From the NCBI GenBank assembly GCA_001970955.1, contig MPUH01000684.1, positions 1 through 40,259 on the forward strand: a stretch of DNA of 40,259 bases, in the 5' to 3' direction. Within the stretch, counting starts at the first letter, position 1. The number at the start of each line of letters is the position of its first letter. Both the position numbers and the translations under genes were made by a program. The notes under the pieces are model-generated. The model did not search any database, was not told the DNA's origin, and was given only the letters and a program-made list of their open reading frames with translations. The stretch comes from Stentor coeruleus (taxonomy: Eukaryota > Ciliophora > Heterotrichea > Heterotrichida > Stentoridae). Of the stretch, positions 1 through 9,863 are shown one piece after another.

Positions 1-839
1 AAAAAAATATATAATTCGATAATTTTTATTGATTTAGTTTATTATAACTTGAATTTTTAGCTCTAATATTGTAGTTTAATTAGAAAATTTATGTAAAGCC
101 TAGTTTTTATTGTTATATGCACAAACCACTAAACAAGTTTCTTATATTATTTAGTACTTTTATATTAATATATAACAGATGAATTTACTTTAAATGCAGG
201 ACATTCAGCTGAAAAATAGACTTTAAACTCGTTAGATTTTTTTTTTGTTACTAAAAATATTTTTATTAGATAAATTTAAGTTTATAATTAGGAGAAAATT
301 TATTAATAAGCATGTGTGGCAGGCTTTACAAATTTACAATAAATAGTACTTTGGATACTTTGAAAAGTTAATAATGAATTTATTATAAGAAATGATAGTG
401 AGTCTAATATTTTGGCTTTATATATTTTTAACTTATTCTATTAAAAAATGTATTTTCATATTGTTGATATACAATTAAACTATTATCTTCTATTCTAATA
501 TAATCAACTAAAAAACATTTTAACAGTGTTAGGATTTAATAAATAAATCAAACTTTGTTATTTTTATTACATAAGCATTTAATTAAAACCTTGCTCTGCA
601 CTTTCTTAAAAATACTGCATCCTTTTCACTAGATCTTATATGTAAAAAGCTACACCAATATTTTATATAAAATATTTTTTTTTCTTTAAATTACAACTAT
701 TTCCTATCAGTACACCTTCAAAAAACTCATCAAAAATCGAAAACTTCATCTAAATTCATAGCCAAAAACCCTATTTTTTATACAAATTACATTTTTTTTT
801 TTTAACCACCTTAATAATATTCTCAATTCTCACTAAACC
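1..839. other. AT-rich flank without a recognised gene
   Basis: Very AT-rich sequence with stops in all frames on both strands. No tRNA-like or protein-like stretch was recognised. The last 150 bases before the gene at 840 are G-poor on the + strand, the pattern seen upstream of most genes in this window, so they probably hold the promoter and leader of that gene. Confidence 0.5.
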
Positions 840-1523
840 ATGCTGCAGGAATACAACGACAGAGCTAAACTTGCTGAAGCCAAACAGTTGCGCAAACGAG
901 CAGACGAAGACGCCCGACTTCTTGCTAACCGAATCGCCCTTCTCAAACTAGAAGAGCAAAAAGCTCTAAAAAAAATTGAAGAAACTCGCAAAAAAACTCA
1001 AGAAATCGTCGAAACCCGTAGTCGCAACTATCACGTCTATCAAAAACTTGAAGATACAAAACGCATGAAAGATGAACAATACTCTTTAAAAATTGAACAA
1101 ATTAGACAAGATCGTGAAAGAATTAGTCAAATACGTCAACAAGCCAATAAAAACCGTGAAGATCAAATCAACCAAGAAATCCGTTCATTAAAAATCTCCA
1201 AACAAAACAACCTCAAAACAATCGAATTCAAAAAATTCGAAGACCTCTCAGAAAAAGTGAGTAAAAAGAACAAAATCAAAGAACAAGAAAAAGAAGCTGA
1301 AGAAAAAAGGAAAAAACTACAAGAAGAACGGGCGGAAAAAGCTAGGGCTGAAAATATAAAGAAAATGGAAGAGCAAATTCTTATGAGAAAATTGAAAGAA
1401 GAACGCCTGGCAAAGTTGGAACAAGACGAACTTGAACTTATTCAAAGACTTCAGAACACCCAACTTTTACAAAGAAATGCTTATGAAGACTTAGAAACAG
1501 CTTTGTCTGGTAACAACCTATAA
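840..1523 (+). CDS. Coiled-coil protein, 227 aa
   Basis: An uninterrupted frame from ATG to TAA. Nearly the whole protein is charged alpha-helix (Lys, Glu, Arg, Gln rich) with heptad-like spacing of Leu and Ile, so a long coiled coil is expected, strongest at about residues 10-60 and 130-215. There is no signal peptide, membrane segment or enzyme motif. Codon choice in the first third is richer in C-ending codons than in the neighbours. The Piwi gene starts 61 bases downstream on the same strand. Such proteins in ciliates are commonly cortical or ciliary cytoskeletal parts, but that role is inferred from composition only; the specific function is unknown. Confidence 0.8.
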   Translation: MLQEYNDRAKLAEAKQLRKRADEDARLLANRIALLKLEEQKALKKIEETRKKTQEIVETRSRNYHVYQKLEDTKRMKDEQYSLKIEQIRQDRERISQIRQQANKNREDQINQEIRSLKISKQNNLKTIEFKKFEDLSEKVSKKNKIKEQEKEAEEKRKKLQEERAEKARAENIKKMEEQILMRKLKEERLAKLEQDELELIQRLQNTQLLQRNAYEDLETALSGNNL

Positions 1524-1584
1524 GCCTTATATAATATATTAAAAGGCCCCTTGATTAATAACCCCCCTCAGAAAGATATAAATT

Positions 1585-3906
1585 ATGGAAAACTTAGTAC
1601 AAGTTAAACGTCCTGGCTACTGTTCAGCAGGCCAGCCTATTCAGCTTTTAGCTAATTACTTCTCATTTACCCCAAAGAATGCTTCAACAACACTTCAGCG
1701 CTATGCTGTAGCTTTTACCCCAGAAATATCTTTTAGCTTATCAAAACAGAGAGAAAGAGTACTTTTTAAAGCTAAAAATAAAATTATTGAAAACGTTGGG
1801 AGATTTGTTTTCGCTAATACGATTTTGTTTAGTTCGCAAACTTCAGAAGAATTTAAGGTTAATTCAGTATTTGAAGAAGTTGAATATACTATTACTGTTA
1901 CACCTACTGGAGCACTTGTTCAACCTTTGGAGATTAAACATTTTTATAATAAGTTTTTTAATTGTGTTCAAGGAATGCTGAAACTTGTTATGATTGGGAG
2001 AAAATTTTATAACCCGGATAGGCCGATTGATCTCCCACAACATAAGTTGGTTGTTTGGCCTGGGTATGCTAATTCTGTGGGATATTATGAGAATGGGTGT
2101 TTACTTAATATTGATATTTCTCATAGGTGTCTGAGGACGATAACAGTTTATGACCAAATTGTCGAAGTTAGAAAAAGAAACCCTCAAGACTGTCGACAAA
2201 TGGTTGCTAAGCTGCTTATCGGTACTTCAGTCCTCACCTTATATAATAAAAAATGCTATAAAATCGATGATATAGAATGGGATATGTCCCCATCTAGTAC
2301 TTTTGAAAAAGAAGGTGTCGCAACTGACTTCAAAAAATACTACACAACTCGCTGGGGTCGAGAAATAAAATACGATGATCAACCTCTCCTAAAATCTAAA
2401 ATTAAAACTTTACTATGTTACCTTCTTCCAGAATTCTGTGTAATGACCGGTCTTACAGATGAAATTCGTAGTGACTTTAATGCAATGAAAGATCTAGCCC
2501 AAGCTACTAAAAAAGAACCAAAAGCTCGTTTAAATGAATCAGCAGGATTAATTCGAACCTTACAAAGTTTCCCAAAAACCAAAGATGAAATAAATAGTTG
2601 GCAATTAGAAATTAATACTGACCCAATATCTTTAACAGGACGAGTTGTTTCAGCTGGACAAATAGTTATGGGCGACAATACAGCTTTTAAAATTAATGAC
2701 TCAACAGGAAGTTTTGATCGTGATATACAACGTAAAATGTTCGCACAACCCAGATTAGATAAATGGGGTATTTTTCATTGTGAAAATGATAAGAAACTTG
2801 TTGAACAAAGCTTGATGGCTAATTTGATACAAGTTATTAAAACATTTAATGTCTCTTGTGAAAAACCTGCAATTTTTTCAGTATCAAGCGACAAATGGAA
2901 TGATTGGGATAGGGTGTTAAGACAATCTTTGAACCCAACAGTTAAAATTGTTATATGTGTCCTTCCTGGGAATAAAGGTAAATGCAGGCTTTATGATGAT
3001 TTAAAAAGATTAACTTTTTCATGTTTCCCAGTACCGACGCAAGTGATTTTGAACTCTACTTTGAAAAAAGATAAAGGATTAAGGTCAGTTATTAATAAAG
3101 TGATCATGCAAATAAATGCAAAAGTTGGAGGTATTCCTTGGGCTTTAGACTCTTTACCTTTTAGCAATTCTGCGAGTATGGTTATTGGTATTGATATTTT
3201 CAGTAAAAGAGGTTCATGTGGTGTTTTAGGATACTGCGCAACAATGGATCAGAATTTTGGCAGATACGGTTCATTTCCTAAAGTTATAAACCCAGGTGGT
3301 GAAGTATTTGGGAAAATAAAAGAATGCACTGAGCAATCATTACAGCAATTCTCTAATGAAAACAAAAGATTCCCTAAAATTGTCGTTGTTTTCAGAGATG
3401 GGGTATCTGATTCACAACGAGCATCAGTTCTTAATGATGAAGTTTCAGCAGTAAAACAAGCATTTATTTCTATGAAAAATATGGGACAATTTGATATCCC
3501 TTCACTTATTTATGTTGTAGTTAATAAAAGAACAAATGCAAGATTTTATTGTGAGAATGCTGGGAATACAACAAATCCGCCTTTAGGGACAATTGTTGAT
3601 AGTAAAGTTGTTGAAAAAGATGGGTATGATTTTTATGTTATGCCGGCTAAGGCAAATCAAGGAAGTATGACTCCAACCCATTTTCATGTTATTTATGATG
3701 ATAGTGGCTTACCTTGTGATAATATTCAAGTTCTTGCTTATAAAATGTGCTATTCGTATTATAATTGGAGCGGGTCGATACGTGTTCCTGCCCCTTGTCA
3801 ATATGCTCATAAATTAGCTTATAATTATGGCGAGCGTAGTGATAAAAATGGCCCACCACAACCTCATACTTATTGGGTTAATTCAAGAGCTTTATATTTC
3901 TTATAG
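1585..3906 (+). CDS. Piwi-clade Argonaute protein
   Basis: A small-RNA-guided Argonaute of the Piwi clade, 773 aa, close to the usual 750-900. In order: the N-terminal ANYF motif near residue 24, a PAZ region around 180-300 with the Piwi-type LPEFCVMTGLTDE signature (281-293), a MID region about 420-525, and a PIWI domain to the C-terminus ending in the typical VPAPCQYAHKLAY motif. The RNase H-like slicer residues look complete: Asp537 (VIGID), probable Glu573, Asp605 (FRDGVSD) and His701 (THFHV). Ciliate Piwis act in scan-RNA guided genome rearrangement and in silencing, so a role in small-RNA silencing is likely, but which pathway this copy serves cannot be told. The ATG is followed by the family-typical KRPG motif, which supports the start. 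It ends with TAG. Confidence 0.97.
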   Translation: MENLVQVKRPGYCSAGQPIQLLANYFSFTPKNASTTLQRYAVAFTPEISFSLSKQRERVLFKAKNKIIENVGRFVFANTILFSSQTSEEFKVNSVFEEVEYTITVTPTGALVQPLEIKHFYNKFFNCVQGMLKLVMIGRKFYNPDRPIDLPQHKLVVWPGYANSVGYYENGCLLNIDISHRCLRTITVYDQIVEVRKRNPQDCRQMVAKLLIGTSVLTLYNKKCYKIDDIEWDMSPSSTFEKEGVATDFKKYYTTRWGREIKYDDQPLLKSKIKTLLCYLLPEFCVMTGLTDEIRSDFNAMKDLAQATKKEPKARLNESAGLIRTLQSFPKTKDEINSWQLEINTDPISLTGRVVSAGQIVMGDNTAFKINDSTGSFDRDIQRKMFAQPRLDKWGIFHCENDKKLVEQSLMANLIQVIKTFNVSCEKPAIFSVSSDKWNDWDRVLRQSLNPTVKIVICVLPGNKGKCRLYDDLKRLTFSCFPVPTQVILNSTLKKDKGLRSVINKVIMQINAKVGGIPWALDSLPFSNSASMVIGIDIFSKRGSCGVLGYCATMDQNFGRYGSFPKVINPGGEVFGKIKECTEQSLQQFSNENKRFPKIVVVFRDGVSDSQRASVLNDEVSAVKQAFISMKNMGQFDIPSLIYVVVNKRTNARFYCENAGNTTNPPLGTIVDSKVVEKDGYDFYVMPAKANQGSMTPTHFHVIYDDSGLPCDNIQVLAYKMCYSYYNWSGSIRVPAPCQYAHKLAYNYGERSDKNGPPQPHTYWVNSRALYFL

Positions 3907-4230
3907 TTAGAATTTTAGATTTTTATATAGAAAATTAGTTTATGTTTGGATCGAAGGATTTATAATAATATTTATAAGGTTTTATATAATTTTATCCTTA
4001 TGGATATTGTGAATAAATAGTTTAAAGCTTTTTAACTTATAAATTTATGCATTATAATCTTTTCAGATATTTTTGCAATTTGAATCCCGCCAACTTATAA
4101 ACATAAAATTCAACAATGAAGTTTTATTAAATAAATTATTATCTTCTATGAGTATTCTTTATTTATAATCATATAAAATCTTAAGAGAGGACATATTATT
4201 AATGGAACATAGTTGATAATATATTTGAAA
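3907..4230. other. Intergenic spacer, nothing recognised
   Basis: AT-rich spacer between two + strand genes. A short ATG frame at 4202 stops after four codons and is not rescued by a 15-16 nt GT...AG intron. Confidence 0.5.
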
Positions 4231-5031
4231 ATGAAGATAAAGACTTCTTTTTCAGCCTCAAAACAAGTTGTACCTATTGATAATTGTACAGAAAAGAGGA
4301 AGGCTAAGAACATTTTCTTCAACAGTTCTATAGCGATTTCAGAACTGAAACAGCTTGGGGATATTGAGCCTATACCAGAGGAATATGACCAAATTTCAGA
4401 ATTACAGAGTTGGGATAGAAATCAAAAGCAAGTTGAAAGATGGCTATCTAAAAGCTCATCAGCAAGACCAAGTGATCCAGCCAAGTTCCATTTGGAGCTC
4501 CAAAAGCTGAAAAAAGTTAAGATTATTACCCCTGAAGAACTTCATTTCACCCCACCGCCACCTGGTTTTCCGGATAAGCCTGAAGCTAAACCTTCTCCTG
4601 AAAAAAGGAAGCGATGGGTTGATTTCAGTTCTGATTCAGATTTATCTGGAACACCCAATGAAAGTAATTTCCACCCTATAAAAATCCCAGTTCAAACCTC
4701 AAATGTTATACTAAAACCACCTCCTTTAAAGCCTGGCCTAGTAAAACGTGAAAAAAGAAGCAAATTTGAGAACGAAAGGATCAGCGAAAATTTTTATATA
4801 GGAAAATTGAAGTTTTATAACTTGAAAAAAAGACATGGTTTCATCACAATTCCTGATGGCGGGGATGTTTTTTTAGTAGAAGATGAACTTGCTTTATCAG
4901 GTATTTATCTAAGGAAATTCAAGGACGATGTATTTAAACAAAAAGTGTTTAATTTAAAGTTCCGAATCAAAACTCGATTTGATAATAACAAGGAAAATAG
5001 AATCGCTACTAATATTGAAATACTGCCATAA
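4231..5031 (+). CDS. Protein with C-terminal cold-shock-like domain
   Basis: 266 aa. The first ATG of the frame is at 4231; the frame is open slightly upstream but only from a TTG. Residues 1-185 are low in structure, with Pro-rich and Ser-rich stretches (for example TPPPPGFPDKPE) and several basic patches. The last 80 residues resemble a cold-shock, OB-fold nucleic acid binding domain: IGKLKFYNLKKRHGFI followed by PDGGDVFLVEDEL matches the usual G-x-[VL]-K-[WF]-[FY]-N...GFI...DVF pattern. This suggests single-stranded RNA or DNA binding, perhaps in mRNA regulation. The neighbour upstream is Piwi, but nothing shows that they work together. Ends with TAA. Confidence 0.85.
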   Translation: MKIKTSFSASKQVVPIDNCTEKRKAKNIFFNSSIAISELKQLGDIEPIPEEYDQISELQSWDRNQKQVERWLSKSSSARPSDPAKFHLELQKLKKVKIITPEELHFTPPPPGFPDKPEAKPSPEKRKRWVDFSSDSDLSGTPNESNFHPIKIPVQTSNVILKPPPLKPGLVKREKRSKFENERISENFYIGKLKFYNLKKRHGFITIPDGGDVFLVEDELALSGIYLRKFKDDVFKQKVFNLKFRIKTRFDNNKENRIATNIEILP

Positions 5032-5406
5032 ACACTTTAAAAACTATTGATTTTTTTTAAAGCTTTATTTCACGTTTGATTATAGTGTTTTTTATATTCC
5101 ATATTAATTATAACCTTTTAGTTTTTAGCGGTATGATTTTCAGCTTTTCAAATCTGTTTCAATCACACAACTAAAACAACCCTAATTCCAAATACTCATC
5201 ATAACACCAAAAACCCGCACAATAAAATCCCATACCTCATTTCAAATCCCAATTTCTTCCCTAAAATCACTCCCACTTTCCCAACAATTCCAATTCATAA
5301 AAGCCATAAACAACTAAAATCCACCCTAAACTCTCTACAAACTCCCCTATCTAGCTTCCACTTCTTCCTTTTCAACTCTCCGAAAAGCCTGTCAAATAAT
5401 TTTAAA
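5032..5406. promoter_or_regulatory. G-poor leader region of kinesin-13 gene
   Basis: About 250 bases (roughly 5150-5400) are rich in A, C and T with very few G on the sense strand. Similar G-poor stretches precede most genes in this window. It probably holds the promoter and 5' UTR. No discrete motif was identified. Confidence 0.4.
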
Positions 5407-7047
5407 ATGGTTGAAAAAGATCAAAAAATTCAAGTCATCGTGCGCAAGCGCCCTCTAAATTCCAAAGAAATCAGCAAAGGTGACCAAGACATTCTACTCA
5501 ACACCTCATCAAATACCTTAGTAGTCCGAGAGCAAAAGCTCAAAGTGGACCTGACAAAATTCATCGAAGAGCATCATTTTACTTTCGACGGTGTCTATAG
5601 CGAAGAAATAACAAATCAAGAACTCTATAACTCAGCAATACAACCTATAGTCCAAGCATCTTTTCAAGGAGCCAAAGTTACCTGTTTCGCTTATGGCCAA
5701 ACTGGCAGCGGCAAAACTTTTACAATGATGGGTGAAGATTCTATACCAGGCCTCTATCTTTTAGCTGCAAATGACTTATTTTATTATCGTGATCAATATT
5801 TCCGTAATATAAAATTCACAGTATCTTTCTATGAAATTTATTGTGGAAAACTTCATGATTTACTCAATGACCGTAATCAACTTTTTGCCCGTGAAGATGC
5901 AAAACAAACTGTTAACATTGTTGGATTACAAAACAAAAGTGCTGATACAGTTGAGGCACTTATGAAAATTATTAGTACTGGTATGGAATTTAGGACTACT
6001 GGGCAAACTGGGGCTAATGATGATTCTTCAAGGTCTCATGCGATACTTGAGATTAATTTGAAACAAGGGAAAAAAGTTGTCGGGAAAATGTCGTTTATTG
6101 ATTTAGCTGGATCAGAAAGAGGAGCTGATGTTAGTGGTGCTGATTTTAAGACTAGAATGGATGGTGCGGAAATTAATAAGTCTTTATTAGCTTTAAAGGA
6201 GTGTATTAGAGCTTTAGATCAAGAGAAAAGACATACACCTTTTAGAGGAAGTAAGCTTACACAGGTACTTAAGGATTCGTTTCTTGGTAATTGTAGGACG
6301 GTTATGATAGCTAATGTGTCGCCAGGGTTACTTAGTTGTGAACATACCCTTAATACATTGAGATATGCGGATAGAGTCAAAGAGCTTAAAAAAGGAGAAA
6401 AAGGGATAAAAGTAGATAAGCTTGTTAATGCTTTAATGCTCCCTAGACAAAACGCGAATGTAGTCCGGTATAATGTTGAAGAACCTGAAGAAGTTGTCCC
6501 TCCACCTAAGCCTATGAAAAGTGAAGAGGACTCTTCAAGGCTCTTATTCAAAAAGCCAAATAAAGATGATAATAAATTCAAAAGCAAAATCGGTTTGACT
6601 ATCTCTGGTAGCAAAACCACACCACAAAATCCATATATAGCTCCTCAAAAAGCTGTAGAAAAAAAAGCACCTCAACCAAATCTTGAAGATCTAAGTGAAA
6701 AACACGAACAGTTAATTGGGATGATTTTAGCTGAAGAAGAGGATTTGATAAATTCTCATAGAAAAATGATCGATGAAATGGTTGATATGATAAAACATCA
6801 AATGGGATTATTAGGAGAAGTTGATAAACCTGGAAGTGATGTTGATAATTATGTTAGAGAACTTGATACGGTACTTAGTATTAAAGAAGATATGATTAGA
6901 GGAATACGGGATAAGCTTAGGGTATTTAATGATCATTTAAGACAAGAGGAGGAGTTGACTTTAATATTTGAGAAGAACAAAGCAGTGATGGATGTTTTTA
7001 ACCTTGATAACCATGATGATGATCTTTTACAGGATATGGATGATTAA
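5407..7047 (+). CDS. Kinesin-13 family microtubule depolymerase
   Basis: 546 aa. The motor fills residues 5-330: P-loop GQTGSGKT at 97-104, switch I NDDSSRSH at 204-211, switch II DLAGSERG at 232-239. Class-specific kinesin-13 features are present: the KVD finger at 46-48 (LKVDLTKF) and KECIRAL in helix alpha4 at 265-271. Kinesin-13 proteins do not walk but remove tubulin from microtubule ends, in spindles and in control of cilium length. Here the motor starts almost at residue 5, so the N-terminal localisation domain and positively charged neck usual in animal kinesin-13s are absent. The C-terminal part (about 330-546) has a basic, Pro-containing linker and a coiled coil at about 410-500, then an acidic tail. 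Single frame, TAA stop. Confidence 0.97.
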   Translation: MVEKDQKIQVIVRKRPLNSKEISKGDQDILLNTSSNTLVVREQKLKVDLTKFIEEHHFTFDGVYSEEITNQELYNSAIQPIVQASFQGAKVTCFAYGQTGSGKTFTMMGEDSIPGLYLLAANDLFYYRDQYFRNIKFTVSFYEIYCGKLHDLLNDRNQLFAREDAKQTVNIVGLQNKSADTVEALMKIISTGMEFRTTGQTGANDDSSRSHAILEINLKQGKKVVGKMSFIDLAGSERGADVSGADFKTRMDGAEINKSLLALKECIRALDQEKRHTPFRGSKLTQVLKDSFLGNCRTVMIANVSPGLLSCEHTLNTLRYADRVKELKKGEKGIKVDKLVNALMLPRQNANVVRYNVEEPEEVVPPPKPMKSEEDSSRLLFKKPNKDDNKFKSKIGLTISGSKTTPQNPYIAPQKAVEKKAPQPNLEDLSEKHEQLIGMILAEEEDLINSHRKMIDEMVDMIKHQMGLLGEVDKPGSDVDNYVRELDTVLSIKEDMIRGIRDKLRVFNDHLRQEEELTLIFEKNKAVMDVFNLDNHDDDLLQDMDD

Positions 7048-7545
7048 GGGGATTTTTACACAGACAATTAATAATTAGATTGTTTGGTATAGGTAATTTG
7101 CATCTTTCTTTTTGGGGTTAAGGGATTTTAATAGATTTTTTAGAGGGGGAAATGGGTGGGGTTAGGATTGTAAGCAAATAATATACTCATCCACAGCTTT
7201 ACAGCTTTGGTAAATCAATCAATATTTATGACAATTTCTTTGACTTTTACTTACTATATCTAAAACTAAAAACCCTTAATTAGCCATACCAAGAAATCCT
7301 ACTTCATCCTATCTAGTATCCTTCTTATCTTCCCAAACCCAACCTCTCTTCTCATTCCTATCAAAAATCCCTGAACTTTATCAACCTCTAAAGCAAAAGT
7401 CATAACAACTCAATACAAAACCCTCTCTTAGACTTTATTCCACAAAACTTATACACCCTAACACCCAATATCCTTTTTATATAAAGATAAACTAATACAT
7501 CCATTTCATCTTCAAACATTACTATGTAAATTCCAATACTTTTCT
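7048..7545. promoter_or_regulatory. Intergenic: G-rich 3' part, then G-poor leader
   Basis: The first 140 bases after the kinesin stop are G-rich and C-poor on the + strand. From about 7250 to 7545 the + strand becomes G-poor and C-rich, as expected for the leader of the next + gene. No RNA gene or ORF was recognised. Confidence 0.4.
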
Positions 7546-8253
7546 ATGCCTAATACCAAATTATTGATAACCACAAATATAACTTGTGTATATAAAATGT
7601 GTTTACTCGGCCAAACTTCAAAGCCTTGCAATCATCCTGATTGTCTGAACTTTTACTCTAAAGCCTCACCCCAAGTATTCCCACCAATCCACACAATCAT
7701 CGAGTCTTTAATTTCAACAGTACTTCTTCGCCAACCTTTACTTAGTACTATATGTCATACAACTCAAGCTTTAATATCTAAAGCTGAAGACATCCAAAGC
7801 GCTTTATCGACAATTCCTGTAACTTCAGCAAGTTCACATCCTTTTTATACCAAAAACTCATACAAAAACCGAATAGTTTTAGCTTCCTCGGAACTCATGC
7901 AAATCTATAAAGAAAAAGGTTTTTCACTTACTATACAAGTTGTTAATGATGAGAATAATAAAGTTATTATTCAAGATATGTTTAAAATCAAACTTTATAC
8001 TAATGATAATCCACCAAAGCTCCTTAAGTTAAATATAGCTTCTAAGAAAATACTTAGAGGGACATTAGAAGCTATGATGGATGAGAATGGAATTGTTGTG
8101 TTTCCGAATGTTGTTATAAATGAAGTAAGTTCACATTATGTTAAAGAAAGTTTTATGTTGGTAATAACGAGTGAGTCTGAGGATGTTAAGCCTTTAATTG
8201 TTGAGAATTTATATGTAAGGGCAAGGAATTCGAAGAAAAATAGAACTGAATAG
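7546..8253 (+). CDS. Unknown protein, possible C-terminal beta-sandwich
   Basis: 235 aa from the first ATG; Met17 (MCLLGQTSKPCNHPDC) is an alternative start. The N-terminus has a small Cys/His cluster. The middle (about 45-100) is probably helical. From about residue 105 the sequence alternates hydrophobic residues in short beta-like strands, with a GTLEAMMDENGIVVFPNVVI stretch, then LVITSESEDVKPLIVENLYV and a basic tail (RARNSKKN). The layout recalls Ig-like or p53-like DNA-binding sandwiches such as Velvet or Rel-type folds, but I can name no family with confidence. TAG stop; followed by a 570-base gene-free stretch. Confidence 0.75.
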   Translation: MPNTKLLITTNITCVYKMCLLGQTSKPCNHPDCLNFYSKASPQVFPPIHTIIESLISTVLLRQPLLSTICHTTQALISKAEDIQSALSTIPVTSASSHPFYTKNSYKNRIVLASSELMQIYKEKGFSLTIQVVNDENNKVIIQDMFKIKLYTNDNPPKLLKLNIASKKILRGTLEAMMDENGIVVFPNVVINEVSSHYVKESFMLVITSESEDVKPLIVENLYVRARNSKKNRTE

Positions 8254-8822
8254 AATATTTAAGCTTAAAGTTGTAGATAGATAAGAGGATAAAGTTTTTT
8301 TTAAGGTTTAGGAATTGAAATTGATGAGGTTTATTTGAGGGTAGCAAATGATGGTATTGATTTGTGGGGTTTTGGAAAAGATGAAGGTTTGGGGTACGGA
8401 TTAAAAGATTGAAGTTTTGGCCTGGGAATAAGATTGGAAGAAATTAGGTGGCTTTTAGAGATAATGGTATGAATAGATTCATGGAGGAATAGGAAATAAG
8501 AAAATTGGTATGCCTGTTTTGGTTTTGAAAAATAATATCTTTGTATTGGGTGTTGAAATCCTAGTTGTGAGATTGAGAAGATTATGGGTTAGCTTAGATA
8601 AAGATTTACAAAATGCTAGGATGGTTTTAGATGAATATAAAATTATCAAAAGTTTTCAATAGGGAAAATACAGAAAATTCTTATCACATGACTTAAAAAA
8701 ATCATACAAATATCACTTCTTGATTTATAAAAATCCTATGTTTCTAACACTAACTCTAATCTTTATTAAAACCGGAAAAAATACATCTAGTTTAAAAAAA
8801 TTATATACCATAAATAACAACA
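8254..8822. other. G-rich, C-poor spacer between convergent genes
   Basis: From 8260 to about 8660 the + strand is notably G-rich and C-poor, then it returns to AT-rich sequence. Reading frames are broken by stops; one + frame is protein-like for about 30 codons near 8320-8410 but probably only reflects composition. No gene called. Confidence 0.45.
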
Positions 8823-9863
8823 TTAATTAAAATGCCGTAAAACACTTTCGAAATTACTCGCGTCACTACCTCTAAACGAACTTATCGAGCTTGGGTGGCT
8901 AACATCCATACTAATACTAGCAATACTTGTTTCTTCTAATTTCTTTACAATATGTATTTTGTTTTTTTCCTCAATATCTTTCTTCACAGCTTGAATGCCA
9001 AATTCTTTACATTTTAATTCTAAATAATCAGCTATATCTTGTCTATCACATAATAGAAAAGTTTCCTCAATCATATGACTTAGGTCAACTTTTATCTCTT
9101 CTATAAGATAAGATACTGTTTTCAAAGCATCAATAATTTCGTTACTTCTACAGGAACAAAGGAAGATTTGAAGAGCATTTTCGTTTTTGTTGTTTAGTGT
9201 TTTGAAATCAGCATTGCATAGGGTGTAGAGATATTTTATCATTAAATAATGTCCACCTCGGCAGGCCATAAGGGCACAATTTTCATTTGTTGTAGTATCT
9301 GGAAAATTTATATCCATCCACCAAGGTGTATCACTATTATTAAAATATTCCAAAGTAACTTTCACACAGTTTATATTCCCATAAAAACATGCTAATTGAA
9401 TAGGTGTATAAGTTGATTTTTCACACTTTTCATTTGGAATTGACAGGTTAAGAGTTGCAAAGCTGTTAGTATTTAAATAAATTGTAGGGTCTATTGATAA
9501 AGATAAAGGTAAATAGTATTTAAGTAAATCACTATATCCTTTGGAGCATAAAATAGCCAATACTGAAATCCCGTAATTTGCGAAAGATTCTTCGAGTTTT
9601 TGGATTGATACAAAAAATTTCTCATAAAGTTCACGAAAAAGAACATGCTTACCGTAAATGATGCAATACCCTGGTATACTTAGGGTTAGGCCGCTGGATT
9701 TAAATGTGAATTCGTTTATGTCGATGTTTGTAGAAGTGAGTTTTTGCTTTTTGTGAATCAGGTATATGATTTTTCTTATGTCCCCTAGTTTGATTGCCTC
9801 TTTCAGATCTTTTACAAAATGCCCATCACTTTTACTTAAATTTTGACTTTCACAACAACCCAT
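8823..9863 (-). CDS. Ankyrin-like protein with dual-acylation N-terminus
   Basis: 346 aa, ATG at 9863, TAA stop. It begins MGCCESQN, a good context for N-myristoylation of Gly2 and palmitoylation of Cys3 and Cys4, so a membrane-bound location is likely. Ankyrin-like helical repeats are seen at about 150-240: YTPIQLACFYGNINCVKV, NCALMACRGGHYLMIKYLY and ENALQIFLCS. The N-terminal 60 residues also contain a degenerate repeat (LKEAIKLGDIRKIIYLI). The C-terminal 50 residues are Ser-rich and probably disordered. Ankyrin repeats bind partner proteins; the partner is unknown. The protein resembles the many acylated signalling or scaffold proteins of ciliates. Confidence 0.85.
   Translation of the reverse strand: MGCCESQNLSKSDGHFVKDLKEAIKLGDIRKIIYLIHKKQKLTSTNIDINEFTFKSSGLTLSIPGYCIIYGKHVLFRELYEKFFVSIQKLEESFANYGISVLAILCSKGYSDLLKYYLPLSLSIDPTIYLNTNSFATLNLSIPNEKCEKSTYTPIQLACFYGNINCVKVTLEYFNNSDTPWWMDINFPDTTTNENCALMACRGGHYLMIKYLYTLCNADFKTLNNKNENALQIFLCSCRSNEIIDALKTVSYLIEEIKVDLSHMIEETFLLCDRQDIADYLELKCKEFGIQAVKKDIEEKNKIHIVKKLEETSIASISMDVSHPSSISSFRGSDASNFESVLRHFN

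Noticed and set aside
2418..2678. 86-codon open frame on the - strand inside the Piwi gene
   Set aside because: It lies antisense within a clear Argonaute coding region and has no family resemblance.
4202..4230. Upstream ATG for the cold-shock-like gene
   Set aside because: It runs into TGA after four codons and no 15-16 nt GT...AG segment bridges it to the main frame; ATG 4231 is preferred.
6219..6620. 133-codon - strand frame inside the kinesin gene
   Set aside because: Antisense shadow of conserved motor codons; Leu/Ser rich, typical of reverse frames.
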